Source: AP-15 sp963790875 (GTDB lineage Bacteria > Pseudomonadota > Alphaproteobacteria > ATCC43930 > CGMCC-115725). From it: a stretch of 64,000 nucleotides of DNA. Position numbers and translations under genes: made by a program. A model generated the notes under the pieces. The model was not told the origin of the DNA and ran no database searches. It saw only the letters and a program-made list of their open reading frames with translations. The stretch lies in contig CAWBQT010000016.1 in assembly GCA_963790875.1 (NCBI GenBank), positions 558,001-622,000 of the forward strand, in the 5' to 3' direction. This document shows, piece after piece, positions 27,458 to 35,931 of this stretch (positions within the stretch are counted from its first letter, which is position 1; each line of letters starts with the position of its first letter).

Positions 27458-30400
27458 TTACGAGACCTGCGCGATTTCTCTCGTCCGCGACGACCTCACG
27501 GCCGCCAGATGGTCCTTTGCGAGCACGGTATAGACCGCCGGAAGCACGAAGAGCGTGAACAGGGTTCCGACCGACATGCCGGCGACGACGACGACGCCGA
27601 TCGAAAATCGGCTGGCCGCCCCAGCGCCGCTCGCCGTCAACAGCGGGACCAGCCCGACGACCATTGCCGCTGTCGTCATCAGGATCGGCCGCAACCTCAC
27701 CCGCGCCGCCTGCTCGATCGCGCGCCGCCGGTCGAGCCTTTCGCTGACCTGAAGCTCGTTGGCGAACGCGACCATCAGGATGCCGTGCTTGCTGATCAGC
27801 CCGATCAGGGTGACGAGCCCGACCTGGGTGTAGATGTTCATCGTGACGAGGCCGAAGAACAGCGGCAGCAGCGCACCGCAAATCGACATCGGCACGCTAA
27901 CCAGGATCACCAGCGGGTCGCGCAGGCTTTCGAACTGTGCCGCCAAGACGAGAAAAATGATGATCAGCGCGAAGACGAAAGTGATCGCCAGCTGATTGCC
28001 TTCGTGCACAAACAGCCTTGTATCCGAAAGATAGTCGTGGCTGAAGCCGGTGGGCAGGTTCTTCACTTGGCTCTCGAGAAAATCGATCGCCTGGCCGGTG
28101 GTGACACCCGGCATCGGCACCGCCTGGAAGGTCGCGGAATTCAGCTGGTTGAATTGCGTCAGCGCGTTCGGCTCGGTGGCCAATGTCAGTTTGACGAGGT
28201 TGGACAGCGGCACCATTTGCCCGGCCGCGGATCTGACGTAGTAGCGGGTCAGGGTTTCGGGGCTCAGACGGTCGGCGCGCGGCACCTGCGGGATCACCTC
28301 GTAGGAGCGGCCGGCAAGGTTGAAACGGTTGACGTAGTTTTCGCCGACCAGCAGCGCCAGCGTGTCGCCGATCGACTGCATCGTGATCCCGAGTTCGTTC
28401 GCTTTCGAGCGGTCGATGTCGACATGGATGACCGGCTGGTTGAAATCGAGGTCGCTGTCGACAACGATGAATAATCCGCTCTTGCGCGCCGCCGCCTTGA
28501 TCTTTTCCATTTCGAGATAGATCGATTTGTAGTCGCCCGGCGAATAAATCACCATCTGGATCGGCAAGCCGCCGATCGTCGCAGGCAGCGGCGGCAGGTT
28601 GAATACAAAGGCGCTCAACCCGGTAACCGCATTCACCTTCTGCTGCAACAGCGGCATCAATTGCTGCGCCGAACGGGTGCGCTCGTTCCATGGCTTCAGG
28701 ATCACGCCGGCGATGCCTTGGTTCGGCCCGAACCGTCCATTGAGGATAAAACGAAGATAGGTTTCGGGGAAAGAGGTCAAGCCCTGATCGAGCTTGGCAA
28801 CGTACAAATCAGCGTAATCGAGGTTGGAATATTGTGGGGCCTTGGTCAAGGCGAACAGGACTCCTTGATCCTCTTGCGGCGCCAACTCAGATTTTGTATT
28901 CGAATACATGAAAACGATACTGATGAATACAGCGACGCCGAATAGGGCGGTGACCGGCCGGTAATCGAGCGAGCGTTCGAGCCTGCGGCCGTATCCATCG
29001 GCAAGCCGCCGAAAGCCGCGGTCGATCAGCCGCACGAAACGCCCGTGCAACATCTCGCGGCTCAACAGCAGCGAGCACATCATCGGTGACAGGGTGACCG
29101 CGACGATGCCGGAGATGATGACGGCACCGGCGAGGGTGAAGGCGAATTCGCGGAACAGTGTGCCGGTGACCCCGCCGAGAAAGCCGATCGGGGCATAGAC
29201 GGCGGCCAAGGTCAACGTCATCGAAATGACCGGACCGGCGATCTCGCGGGCGCCGATCAGCGCCGCCTGCGCCGGGGTGCGGCCTTGCTCGATATGCCGG
29301 TAGACGTTCTCGACGACGACGATCGCGTCGTCGACGACGAGCCCGATCGCCAAGACCATCGCCAGCAGCGTCAACAGGTTGAGGCTGAACCCCAGGGCCG
29401 CCATGATCGTGCCGGCGCCAACGAGCGAGAGCGGGATCGTGACGATCGGGATCACCACCGAGCGTAGGCTGCCGAGGAACAGGAAGATGACGGCGACGAC
29501 GATGACGACAGCCGAGGCGAGCGACGATTCTACTTCGTTGATCGAGGCCCGGATGAACAACGTCGAGTCGTAGGCGACCTGCATCTTGACCGATGGCGGC
29601 AGATTGCGGGTGATCTCGGGCAGCAGCGCGCGGATTCCCTGGACTATGGTCAGCGGATTCCCGGTCGGTGTCGCCTGCACGCCAATAAAGACCGCCTGCT
29701 GGCCGTTCATCGCGACGCTCGACGTCCAGCTCTGCGCTGCGAGATCGACCTGGGCGACATCCTCCATTCGCACCAGCGCGCCGTTTTTCGATTTGACCAC
29801 CATCCGCTTGAATTGCGTGATGTCGGTGAGCCCGGTATTGGCGCTGACATTGGTGACGGTGAAATAGCCCTTGGCCTGACCCGGAGCCGATTGAAAGTTG
29901 TTGTTCTCGATCGCCGCGGCGACGTCGTCGGCCGAGATCCCGTGCGCCGCCATCCGCGCCGGGTCGAGCCACAACCGCATCGCGAACGTCTGGCCGCCGA
30001 GGATGTCGGCTGAAGCGACGCCCGGAACCGTGACAAGCAGCGGCTGCACCACTCGGGTCAGGTAATCCGAGATCGCAGCGCTCGACAATTCGTCGCTTGA
30101 AAAGCCGATATACATGACCGCGGTCGTCTGCCCGGTCGCCTTGACGATGATCGGGTCCTCGGCCCCGGTCGGGATCAGGTAGCGTACTTGCTGCACCTTG
30201 GCCATGACCTCGGTCAGCGCCTTGTCGGGATCGAAATCGAGCCGGATATAGGCGGTGATCGTGCTGGTGCCCTGCACCGAGGACGAGATCAGGTAATCGA
30301 CCCCTTCGGCGGTGCCGATCGCCTGCGCCAGCGGCGTCGTGATGAAGCCCTGCATCAGATCCGGCGAGGCGCCGGGATAGATCGTCGTGACCGTGATCGT

Positions 30401-30529
30401 CGTGTTCGACAGTCTCGGGTATTGCCGGATCGGCAGGTCGAGCATCGCGCGCAGCCCGATCAGCAGGATCAATAGACTGACGACCAGCGCGAGCACCGGC
30501 CGGCGAACGAAGAGATCGGTGAACGACAT
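27458..30529 (-). CDS. RND (HAE1) efflux permease
   Basis: A complete 1,023-residue inner-membrane RND transporter. The N-terminus FTDLFVRRPVLALVVSLLI is typical, twelve membrane segments are traceable, and TM4 has the proton-relay GLVVDDAIVVVENVYRHIE. The porter domain starts after the first helix (YPGASPDLMQGFITTPL). The C-terminal TLIGLISKHGILMVAFANEL places it in the group close to MexW/MexI-like pumps; I do not assign a specific name. The fusion-protein gene ends nine bases upstream, so it is the last gene of a TetR-MFP-RND operon. No outer-membrane channel gene is adjacent, so it probably recruits a TolC-type protein encoded elsewhere. Confidence 0.95.
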   Translation of the reverse strand: MSFTDLFVRRPVLALVVSLLILLIGLRAMLDLPIRQYPRLSNTTITVTTIYPGASPDLMQGFITTPLAQAIGTAEGVDYLISSSVQGTSTITAYIRLDFDPDKALTEVMAKVQQVRYLIPTGAEDPIIVKATGQTTAVMYIGFSSDELSSAAISDYLTRVVQPLLVTVPGVASADILGGQTFAMRLWLDPARMAAHGISADDVAAAIENNNFQSAPGQAKGYFTVTNVSANTGLTDITQFKRMVVKSKNGALVRMEDVAQVDLAAQSWTSSVAMNGQQAVFIGVQATPTGNPLTIVQGIRALLPEITRNLPPSVKMQVAYDSTLFIRASINEVESSLASAVVIVVAVIFLFLGSLRSVVIPIVTIPLSLVGAGTIMAALGFSLNLLTLLAMVLAIGLVVDDAIVVVENVYRHIEQGRTPAQAALIGAREIAGPVISMTLTLAAVYAPIGFLGGVTGTLFREFAFTLAGAVIISGIVAVTLSPMMCSLLLSREMLHGRFVRLIDRGFRRLADGYGRRLERSLDYRPVTALFGVAVFISIVFMYSNTKSELAPQEDQGVLFALTKAPQYSNLDYADLYVAKLDQGLTSFPETYLRFILNGRFGPNQGIAGVILKPWNERTRSAQQLMPLLQQKVNAVTGLSAFVFNLPPLPATIGGLPIQMVIYSPGDYKSIYLEMEKIKAAARKSGLFIVVDSDLDFNQPVIHVDIDRSKANELGITMQSIGDTLALLVGENYVNRFNLAGRSYEVIPQVPRADRLSPETLTRYYVRSAAGQMVPLSNLVKLTLATEPNALTQFNQLNSATFQAVPMPGVTTGQAIDFLESQVKNLPTGFSHDYLSDTRLFVHEGNQLAITFVFALIIIFLVLAAQFESLRDPLVILVSVPMSICGALLPLFFGLVTMNIYTQVGLVTLIGLISKHGILMVAFANELQVSERLDRRRAIEQAARVRLRPILMTTAAMVVGLVPLLTASGAGAASRFSIGVVVVAGMSVGTLFTLFVLPAVYTVLAKDHLAAVRSSRTREIAQVS

Positions 30530-30538
30530 CGGACGGCG

Positions 30539-31756
30539 TTACTGCAGCGTCGGGTGGGCCGGCCGCTGCGGCGGCGTCGCGCCGGTGACCGCGACCGGGG
30601 CGCCGTTGTGGACCTTGACCTGACCCGCCGCGACGACGCGCTCGCCGGGCTTGAGGCCGTTGAGGATTGCGACCTTGCCGTCCCAGCGCGTGCCGGTCTT
30701 GACTGGGGTCCGGATCGTCACGAAGACCGGGTGGCCGGTAGCGTCCTTGCCAGCCGCCCGGATCAAGTAGACGCTGTCGCCGTAGAGCGTGTACTCGACC
30801 GCGGTTTCCGGCAGTACCATCGTGTCCGGGCGCGGCGGCAGCACGACCGCGGCGTCGACGAACATGCCGGGCAGCAGCGCCTCGTTCGGATTGGGCATCG
30901 TCGCCTGCACCTGGATCGTGCGTGTATCTGGGCTGAGCTGCGGCTCTATCGTCGTGATCTTGGCGGCGAAGACACGCCCGGGATAGGCATCCGAAGTGAC
31001 GTCGACGTCCTGTCCGACCGCGATCCGCGGCCGCATATCCGAGGGCAGCGTGAAGTTCACGAAGAGCATCGCCAGATCGGTCAGAGTCACGATCGGCGCC
31101 CCGGGATTGAGGTACTGCCCGAGATCGATCTGACGCACGCCGAGCCGACCGGAAAACGGCGCGCGGATCAGCTTTTGCGCGATGATCGCCTCGGTCTTGA
31201 TGATTTGCCCCCGCGCTTCGTCCAATTGGGCCTGGTTCTGGTCGACAACTTCCTGGGAGGCAAAACTTTTCTGGTGCAGCATCTGAGACCGCTGTAGCGA
31301 GACTTCGGCGAGACGCGCCTGGGCCTCGTAGTTCGCGAGGTCGCCGCGGTCGGGCGCGTCGTTCAGCTGCACCAGCGGGTCGCCGGCCTTCACTGTCTGC
31401 CCCGGCTCGAAGAAGAGCTTGGTGACGCGGCCGCCCACCTCAGGATTGACCGTGACCTGATGCACAGCCGCGATGGAGCCGATGCCCGGAGCAAAGCGCG
31501 GCAGCGCGATAGTCTCGACCGTGGCGGCGCTGATTTCCGCCGCCGGCGGTTTATGCTGGGCGAAGAAGGTCGCGATCGCATGCGCGCGAAACCGATTGAA
31601 GCCGTAGAGCCCGCCGAGGACGACGGCGAGCAGCAAGGCGACGACGCTGAACCAGCGAACGGTCTTCGGCCGGGCCGCAGCGGCCCGTTCCGTGAGGTCC
31701 GTCTGCGGCGCTTCACGTTCCGCAGTCGGCACCGGCGCGATCTGCTCACCATCCAT
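30539..31756 (-). CDS. RND periplasmic adaptor (membrane fusion protein)
   Basis: A 405-residue adaptor linking the RND pump to the outer-membrane channel. One N-terminal anchor helix (about residues 34-54) is followed by the biotinyl-lipoyl-like domain (VNPEVGGRVTKLFFEPGQTVKAGDPLVQL), a helical hairpin (residues about 130-180), the returning lipoyl half (IRAPFSGRLGVRQIDLGQYLNPG) and beta-barrel/MP domains. The N-terminal cytoplasmic stretch is unusually long at about 30 residues. It lies 12 bases after the TetR gene and nine before the permease. Confidence 0.93.
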   Translation of the reverse strand: MDGEQIAPVPTAEREAPQTDLTERAAAARPKTVRWFSVVALLLAVVLGGLYGFNRFRAHAIATFFAQHKPPAAEISAATVETIALPRFAPGIGSIAAVHQVTVNPEVGGRVTKLFFEPGQTVKAGDPLVQLNDAPDRGDLANYEAQARLAEVSLQRSQMLHQKSFASQEVVDQNQAQLDEARGQIIKTEAIIAQKLIRAPFSGRLGVRQIDLGQYLNPGAPIVTLTDLAMLFVNFTLPSDMRPRIAVGQDVDVTSDAYPGRVFAAKITTIEPQLSPDTRTIQVQATMPNPNEALLPGMFVDAAVVLPPRPDTMVLPETAVEYTLYGDSVYLIRAAGKDATGHPVFVTIRTPVKTGTRWDGKVAILNGLKPGERVVAAGQVKVHNGAPVAVTGATPPQRPAHPTLQ

Positions 31757-31768
31757 CGAGAGATTCCC

Positions 31769-32464
31769 TTATTCGGGGGGCTCGAAATCGAACGGGCTGC
31801 GCATGCCGGCGGCGAGCGCCGCCGTGATCGCGGGGTCGGTCATGCCGATGCCGCGCAAGATGAACCGGCTCGCCTCTTCGACGAGATCCGCCAGAGTTCC
31901 CGCATAGGCGATGCAGGCGCATCCGGGCAGCAAGACGCATGCCACCATCGCCGCGACGTGGTGACCGAACCAAAACCGGTTGGGCGAGGCGATCGGGCCG
32001 GTGACGAGATCGCCGGCCGCGATCGCCGCCTCGACCGAGGCCGCGAACAGCGGATGAATTCGCTCGAAAATCGCGTCGAACAGCTCGCGCGCATATTCCC
32101 CGTCCTCGAGAAAGCTGTGCAGGACGAGCCGCAGTTGGCAATCGCGTTCGCCGCGCTCGATGTCGCCGGGCAGCATAAAGTGGCGGACCATGAAATGGAT
32201 CATGCGGACGAGCGTCACCGTCGACGGCTCCAATGCCGCCAGCCGATCGAGCGCCGGATCACCCTCGCAGCCCAGCCGCAAGATCTCGCCGTAGAGATGC
32301 CGCTTGCTCGGGAAATGGCGGAACAGCAGCCCTTCGGAGATGTCGGCCGCCTCGGCGAGCTCGCGCGTCGTCGTTCCGGCAAAGCCCTTGCGCGCGAAGA
32401 GCGGGAGCGCTGCGGCGACGATGGCCTTGCGGCGCTCGTCGCTGTCCAATCGGATCGTGGCCAT
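31769..32464 (-). CDS. TetR-family repressor of the RND operon
   Basis: A 231-residue TetR/AcrR regulator. The helix-turn-helix is GTTTRELAEAADISEGLLFRHFPSK (shown here only as a region, residues about 32-55), preceded by RRKAIVAAALPLFARKGFAG. The C-terminal domain would bind an inducer. The start at 32464 (ATIRLDS) is preferred to an in-frame codon eight residues upstream, because the upstream one would place the likely operator inside the coding region. It is the first gene of the TetR-MFP-RND operon, so autorepression is likely. Confidence 0.9.
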   Translation of the reverse strand: MATIRLDSDERRKAIVAAALPLFARKGFAGTTTRELAEAADISEGLLFRHFPSKRHLYGEILRLGCEGDPALDRLAALEPSTVTLVRMIHFMVRHFMLPGDIERGERDCQLRLVLHSFLEDGEYARELFDAIFERIHPLFAASVEAAIAAGDLVTGPIASPNRFWFGHHVAAMVACVLLPGCACIAYAGTLADLVEEASRFILRGIGMTDPAITAALAAGMRSPFDFEPPE

Positions 32465-32476
32465 TGGAGTTAGGTA

Positions 32477-32492
32477 GTAAGCGCTCACTTAC
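32477..32492. promoter_or_regulatory. TetR-type operator upstream of the efflux operon
   Basis: GTAAGCGCTCACTTAC has GTAAG/CTTAC arms forming an imperfect palindrome, 12 bases before the TetR gene start. Its reverse complement GTAAGTGAGCGCTTAC looks like classical TetR/AcrR operators. The position between the divergent tetR operon and ettA allows it to block the leftward promoter. This is assigned from symmetry and location only. Confidence 0.6.
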
Positions 32493-32593
32493 CAGGGGTC
32501 AAGTGTCCGATCGTTGTGGGACGCGCCGACAGGGCTTGATTTCCGCATCGGCAAGCGCCACCCAAATGTCGCGCAGGACAGCGAGGATCGGCG

Positions 32594-34276
32594 ATGCCCG
32601 CCTATCAGTACATCTATGTCATGAAGGGGCTGGGCAAGACCTATCCCGGCGGCCGTGAGGTGCTGAAGGACATCTGGCTGTCGTTTCTGCCGGGCGCCAA
32701 AATCGGGGTGCTGGGAGCGAATGGCGCGGGCAAATCGACGCTGCTGCGGATCATGGCCGGCGCGGAGCGCGACGTCGCCGGCGAGGCGTGGGCGGCGGAC
32801 GGGGTGCGGGTCGGCTACTTGCCGCAGGAGCCGGCGCTCGATCCGGCAAAAGACGTCCACGGCAATGTCGTCGAAGGGTTGGCCGAAACCAAGGCGCTCC
32901 TCGACCGCTTCGAGATGGTGAGCGCCCGTTTCGCCGAAGACCTCGCCGCGGACGAGATGGACCGGCTGATCGAAGAGCAGGCCGAACTGCAGGAAAAGAT
33001 CGACCAGGCCGACGGCTGGGAGCTCGAACGCGGCATCGAGATCGCGATGGATGCGCTGCGCTGCCCGCCAGGGGATGCCGCCGTGGCGAAACTTTCGGGC
33101 GGCGAGCGGCGGCGGGTCGCCTTGTGCCGGCTGCTGTTGCAACGTCCCGACCTCCTGCTGCTCGATGAACCCACGAACCATCTCGACGCCGAATCGGTCG
33201 CCTGGCTGCAGCGCTTCCTCGAGGATTATCCGGGCACCGTCGTGACGGTGACGCACGACCGGTACTTTCTCGATCAGGTTGCCGGCTGGATCCTCGAACT
33301 CGACCGCGGCCGGGGTATCCCATACGAGGGCAACTATTCGGGCTGGCTCGAACAAAAGCATCAACGGCTCGAGCAGGAGGGCAGGCAGGAGGCGGCGCGC
33401 CGCCGCACCCTCGAGCGCGAGCTCGAATGGGTGCACCAAAGCCCTCGGGCGAGGCAGGCGAAGAGCAAGGCCCGGCTGTCGGCATATGAGTCCCTGGTCG
33501 CGCACAACCGAGAAACGGCGCCGGAAACCGCGCAGATCGTCCTGCCGCCGGGGCCGCGCCTCGGCGATCTGGTGATCGAAGCCGAACGGATTACCAAGGG
33601 CTTCGGCGATCGGTTATTGATCGAAACCCTCGATTTCCGCCTGCCTCCCGGCGGGATCGTCGGCGTGATCGGCCCGAACGGCGCCGGCAAGACGACATTG
33701 TTGCGCATGATCACTGGCGAAGACCGGCCGGAGAGCGGCCGGCTGCGCATCGGCGAGACCGTCAAGCTCGGCTATGTCGATCAGTCGCGTGACACGCTGA
33801 CTGCGACCAACACGGTGTGGCAGGAGGTTTCGAGCGGCGCAGATGAAATCGATCTCGGTCGCCGCAAGATGGCGAGCCGCGCCTATTGCGCATTGTTCAA
33901 TTTTCGTGGCGCCGATCAGCAGAAAAAAGTCGGCCAACTTTCAGGCGGCGAACGTAACCGCGTCCACCTCGCAAAAATGCTCAAAGCCGGAGCTAACGTC
34001 CTCTTGCTCGACGAGCCAACCAACGACCTCGATGTCGACACCTTGCGAGCGCTCGAGGAGGCGCTCCTGGATTTCTCCGGCTGCGCAGTCATCGTGACCC
34101 ACGACCGCTGGTTTCTCGACCGTGTGGCAACCCATATCCTTGCCTTCGAGGGGGACAGCCAAGTGGTCTGGTTCGAGGGCAACTATGCCGACTACGAGAC
34201 GGACCGCCGCCGCCGTCTCGGCGAGGCCGCGGCATTGCCGCACCGCATCCGCTACAAGCCGCTGACCCGGCATTGA
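32594..34276 (+). CDS. ettA: ABC-F translational throttle EttA
   Basis: A 560-residue cytoplasmic ABC-F ATPase with two nucleotide-binding domains and no membrane part. The first has Walker A GANGAGKST and signature LSGGERRRVAL; the second has GPNGAGKTT and LSGGERNRVHLAKML. The linker between them (after SGWLEQKHQRL) and the N-terminal YQYIYVMKGLGKTYPGG are diagnostic for EttA, which gates ribosome entry into elongation at the E site according to ADP/ATP ratio. AGGA precedes the start. It is transcribed away from the TetR operon. Confidence 0.95.
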   Translation: MPAYQYIYVMKGLGKTYPGGREVLKDIWLSFLPGAKIGVLGANGAGKSTLLRIMAGAERDVAGEAWAADGVRVGYLPQEPALDPAKDVHGNVVEGLAETKALLDRFEMVSARFAEDLAADEMDRLIEEQAELQEKIDQADGWELERGIEIAMDALRCPPGDAAVAKLSGGERRRVALCRLLLQRPDLLLLDEPTNHLDAESVAWLQRFLEDYPGTVVTVTHDRYFLDQVAGWILELDRGRGIPYEGNYSGWLEQKHQRLEQEGRQEAARRRTLERELEWVHQSPRARQAKSKARLSAYESLVAHNRETAPETAQIVLPPGPRLGDLVIEAERITKGFGDRLLIETLDFRLPPGGIVGVIGPNGAGKTTLLRMITGEDRPESGRLRIGETVKLGYVDQSRDTLTATNTVWQEVSSGADEIDLGRRKMASRAYCALFNFRGADQQKKVGQLSGGERNRVHLAKMLKAGANVLLLDEPTNDLDVDTLRALEEALLDFSGCAVIVTHDRWFLDRVATHILAFEGDSQVVWFEGNYADYETDRRRRLGEAAALPHRIRYKPLTRH

Positions 34277-34295
34277 TGCCGTCGCCGCAATCCAG

Positions 34296-34311
34296 CCCGA
34301 CTACGGTCGGG
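34296..34311. terminator. short hairpin at the ettA/mlaC convergence
   Basis: CCCGAC-TACG-GTCGGG forms a six-base-pair stem with a four-base loop exactly where ettA and mlaC converge; it overlaps the mlaC stop. There is no T-tract on either side, so it would be at best a weak or Rho-assisted bidirectional terminator. Confidence 0.3.
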
Positions 34312-34918
34312 TGTCGACGCCTTCGGTCTTTTGCCGCAGCAGCGTCAACAACCCCTGCACCTGTCCGCCATGGCGCTGGATTACCGAGGCGAATTCCGAG
34401 CGCTGCGTCACCGCCATGCTGATCCCATCGACGATGACATCAGTGATCTTGTAAGTGCCGTCGATCGAGCTTAGCCGCCAATCGACCTTGGTCGGCGGCG
34501 CGCCATTCGGACGGACGATCTCGCTGGTGACAATCGAACCGTCAGCCTCCGGCCGGCTACCGGTTACCCGCAACGTCTCGCCGCTGTATTCGGCCAGGCG
34601 GCGGCTGTAGGCGAGTGCCGTATATTGGCCGAAGAGCCTAACAAATTCCCGCTGCTGCGCCGGGGTGGCGGCTCGCCAATAGCGCCCGAGGACAAATCGG
34701 GCGATCACCGGAACGTTGAAATCCTGATCGAACAACTGACGAAACCGGGCCTCTCTTTCACCCGGGCTGACGTCCTTGCCAAGCACCTCAAGTGCGCGGT
34801 TGCCAAGATCATTGATCAGCGCGGCGGGGTCCGCGGCGGCGACGGCGGGGCGTGTCGACGCGGCAGCGCCGATCGCCAGCGCCATGGCGGCAGCAAGGAG
34901 TAAGCGTCGCAAGATCAC
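34301..34918 (-). CDS. mlaC: MlaC phospholipid-binding periplasmic protein
   Basis: A 205-residue periplasmic carrier of the Mla pathway, which moves phospholipids between the outer-membrane MlaA complex and the inner-membrane MlaFEDB transporter. A signal peptide (residues 1-28, ending AVAAA) is followed by the Tol_Tol_Ttg2 domain, with NVPVIARFVLGRYWRAATPAQ and the later YKITDVIVDGISMAV. It starts with GTG at 34918, overlapping the mlaA stop (GTGA), so mlaA and mlaC are coupled. The MlaFED genes are not in this window. Confidence 0.93.
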   Translation of the reverse strand: MILRRLLLAAAMALAIGAAASTRPAVAAADPAALINDLGNRALEVLGKDVSPGEREARFRQLFDQDFNVPVIARFVLGRYWRAATPAQQREFVRLFGQYTALAYSRRLAEYSGETLRVTGSRPEADGSIVTSEIVRPNGAPPTKVDWRLSSIDGTYKITDVIVDGISMAVTQRSEFASVIQRHGGQVQGLLTLLRQKTEGVDTRP

Positions 34919-35778
34919 CGGGATACCTCAAAGCCGTTTGGTGTGTCTGTCGCAACTGCCGGCGGAGAATTCGGCTTCGCCCGCGCCGTGTCCTGGATGC
35001 CGCTGCCGTTGCCGGTGAACGAGGGGTTCGGCGGCATTTGTTCATGGGTGCGGTTGATCAGGGCCGCGCGCCGCTGCCGATACAGCGATCGGATTGTCGC
35101 ATAATAGTCGAGCGATGTCCGTTCGATATCGGCGAGCGTTTCGATATAGCGCGAGCGCTGGTCGATGCCGGCGACCGCGCCGCGCACAAACACGACCCAG
35201 AGCAAGTCGTGGTTGGCGGCGAGTCGGTTCCATGGATCGCCAAATCCCTGTGCGACCTCGCCGCCGAGGTCGCGCGGATCGGAAGGTCCGAGGACGGGGA
35301 TGACGAGATAGGGGCCTTCGGGCACGCCCCAAACGCCAAGCGTGATGCCGAGATCCTGCTCGTGATAGGGGATGCCCCAGCGGCCAGCGACATCGACGAG
35401 CCCACCCATGCCGATCGTCGAATCGAGCACGAAACGGGCAAAGGTGTCCTTGGCCAAACCAAAACGACCCTGCAGCGCATCGTTGGCGAAGATCAAAGGG
35501 GCGTTAAGATTGTTGAGAAAATCGCGTATCGAACCGCGCACCGGGTCGGGCAGCACGTTGCGATAGGTCTTTGCGACCGGTACCAGCACGGCGCGGTCGA
35601 CCTTTTGATTGAAATCGAAAATCGCCCGATTGGTATTTTCGAACGGATCGTGAAATTCTTCCTCGCCGGTTGTCGCCTGCGGGTGGCTGGCGCACCCCGC
35701 GCTCAACAGCGCCGCAGCGGTGCCCAGCCCCAACAAGGCCCGACGCCACGGGAAAGGCTTGAGCGAGCGATCTTGCAT
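34915..35778 (-). CDS. mlaA: MlaA (VacJ) outer-membrane lipoprotein
   Basis: A 287-residue lipoprotein that removes misplaced phospholipids from the outer leaflet of the outer membrane. From the ATG at 35778 the signal peptide ends in the lipobox LLSAGC (Cys about residue 30). The VacJ domain follows, with DPFENTNRAIFDFNQKVDRA, YHEQDLGITLGVWGVPEGPYLVIPVLGPS and RDLGGEV. Upstream in-frame codons would place 54 residues before the signal peptide and are rejected. It is divergent from the SahR-like gene. Confidence 0.94.
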   Translation of the reverse strand: MQDRSLKPFPWRRALLGLGTAAALLSAGCASHPQATTGEEEFHDPFENTNRAIFDFNQKVDRAVLVPVAKTYRNVLPDPVRGSIRDFLNNLNAPLIFANDALQGRFGLAKDTFARFVLDSTIGMGGLVDVAGRWGIPYHEQDLGITLGVWGVPEGPYLVIPVLGPSDPRDLGGEVAQGFGDPWNRLAANHDLLWVVFVRGAVAGIDQRSRYIETLADIERTSLDYYATIRSLYRQRRAALINRTHEQMPPNPSFTGNGSGIQDTARAKPNSPPAVATDTPNGFEVSR

Positions 35779-35867
35779 CGGGCTGTGGTCTCCTGGGCGG
35801 GCGAGATATTTGCTTGAAACCCCGCGTAGCGGCAAGGGGCCGGGTATCTCAAACAAAAGTTTGCTTG

Positions 35868-35890
35868 CGAATATAAACATATTCGAATAT
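35868..35890. promoter_or_regulatory. CGAATAT palindrome array, candidate SahR/ArsR operator
   Basis: Three CGAATAT half-sites lie in 23 bases: one at 35868-35874, its inverted copy ATATTCG at 35879-35885, and a direct copy at 35884-35890. The second and third form the perfect 12-base palindrome ATATTCGAATAT, and the first and second form an inverted repeat with a four-base spacer. ArsR-family repressors bind AT-rich palindromes of this kind. The site lies 42 bases before the start of the ArsR-type gene and about 90 bases from the divergent mlaA start. Confidence 0.6.
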
Positions 35891-35931
35891 ACTGCTGCTC
35901 GTCTGGTGTGCGGAATTGTGGATGCGGGATC

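Noticed and set aside
27458..30529. Assignment as a specific named pump (MexF, AcrB or MdtC)
   Set aside because: Sequence features show HAE1-class RND membership, but reading alone does not justify one orthologue name.
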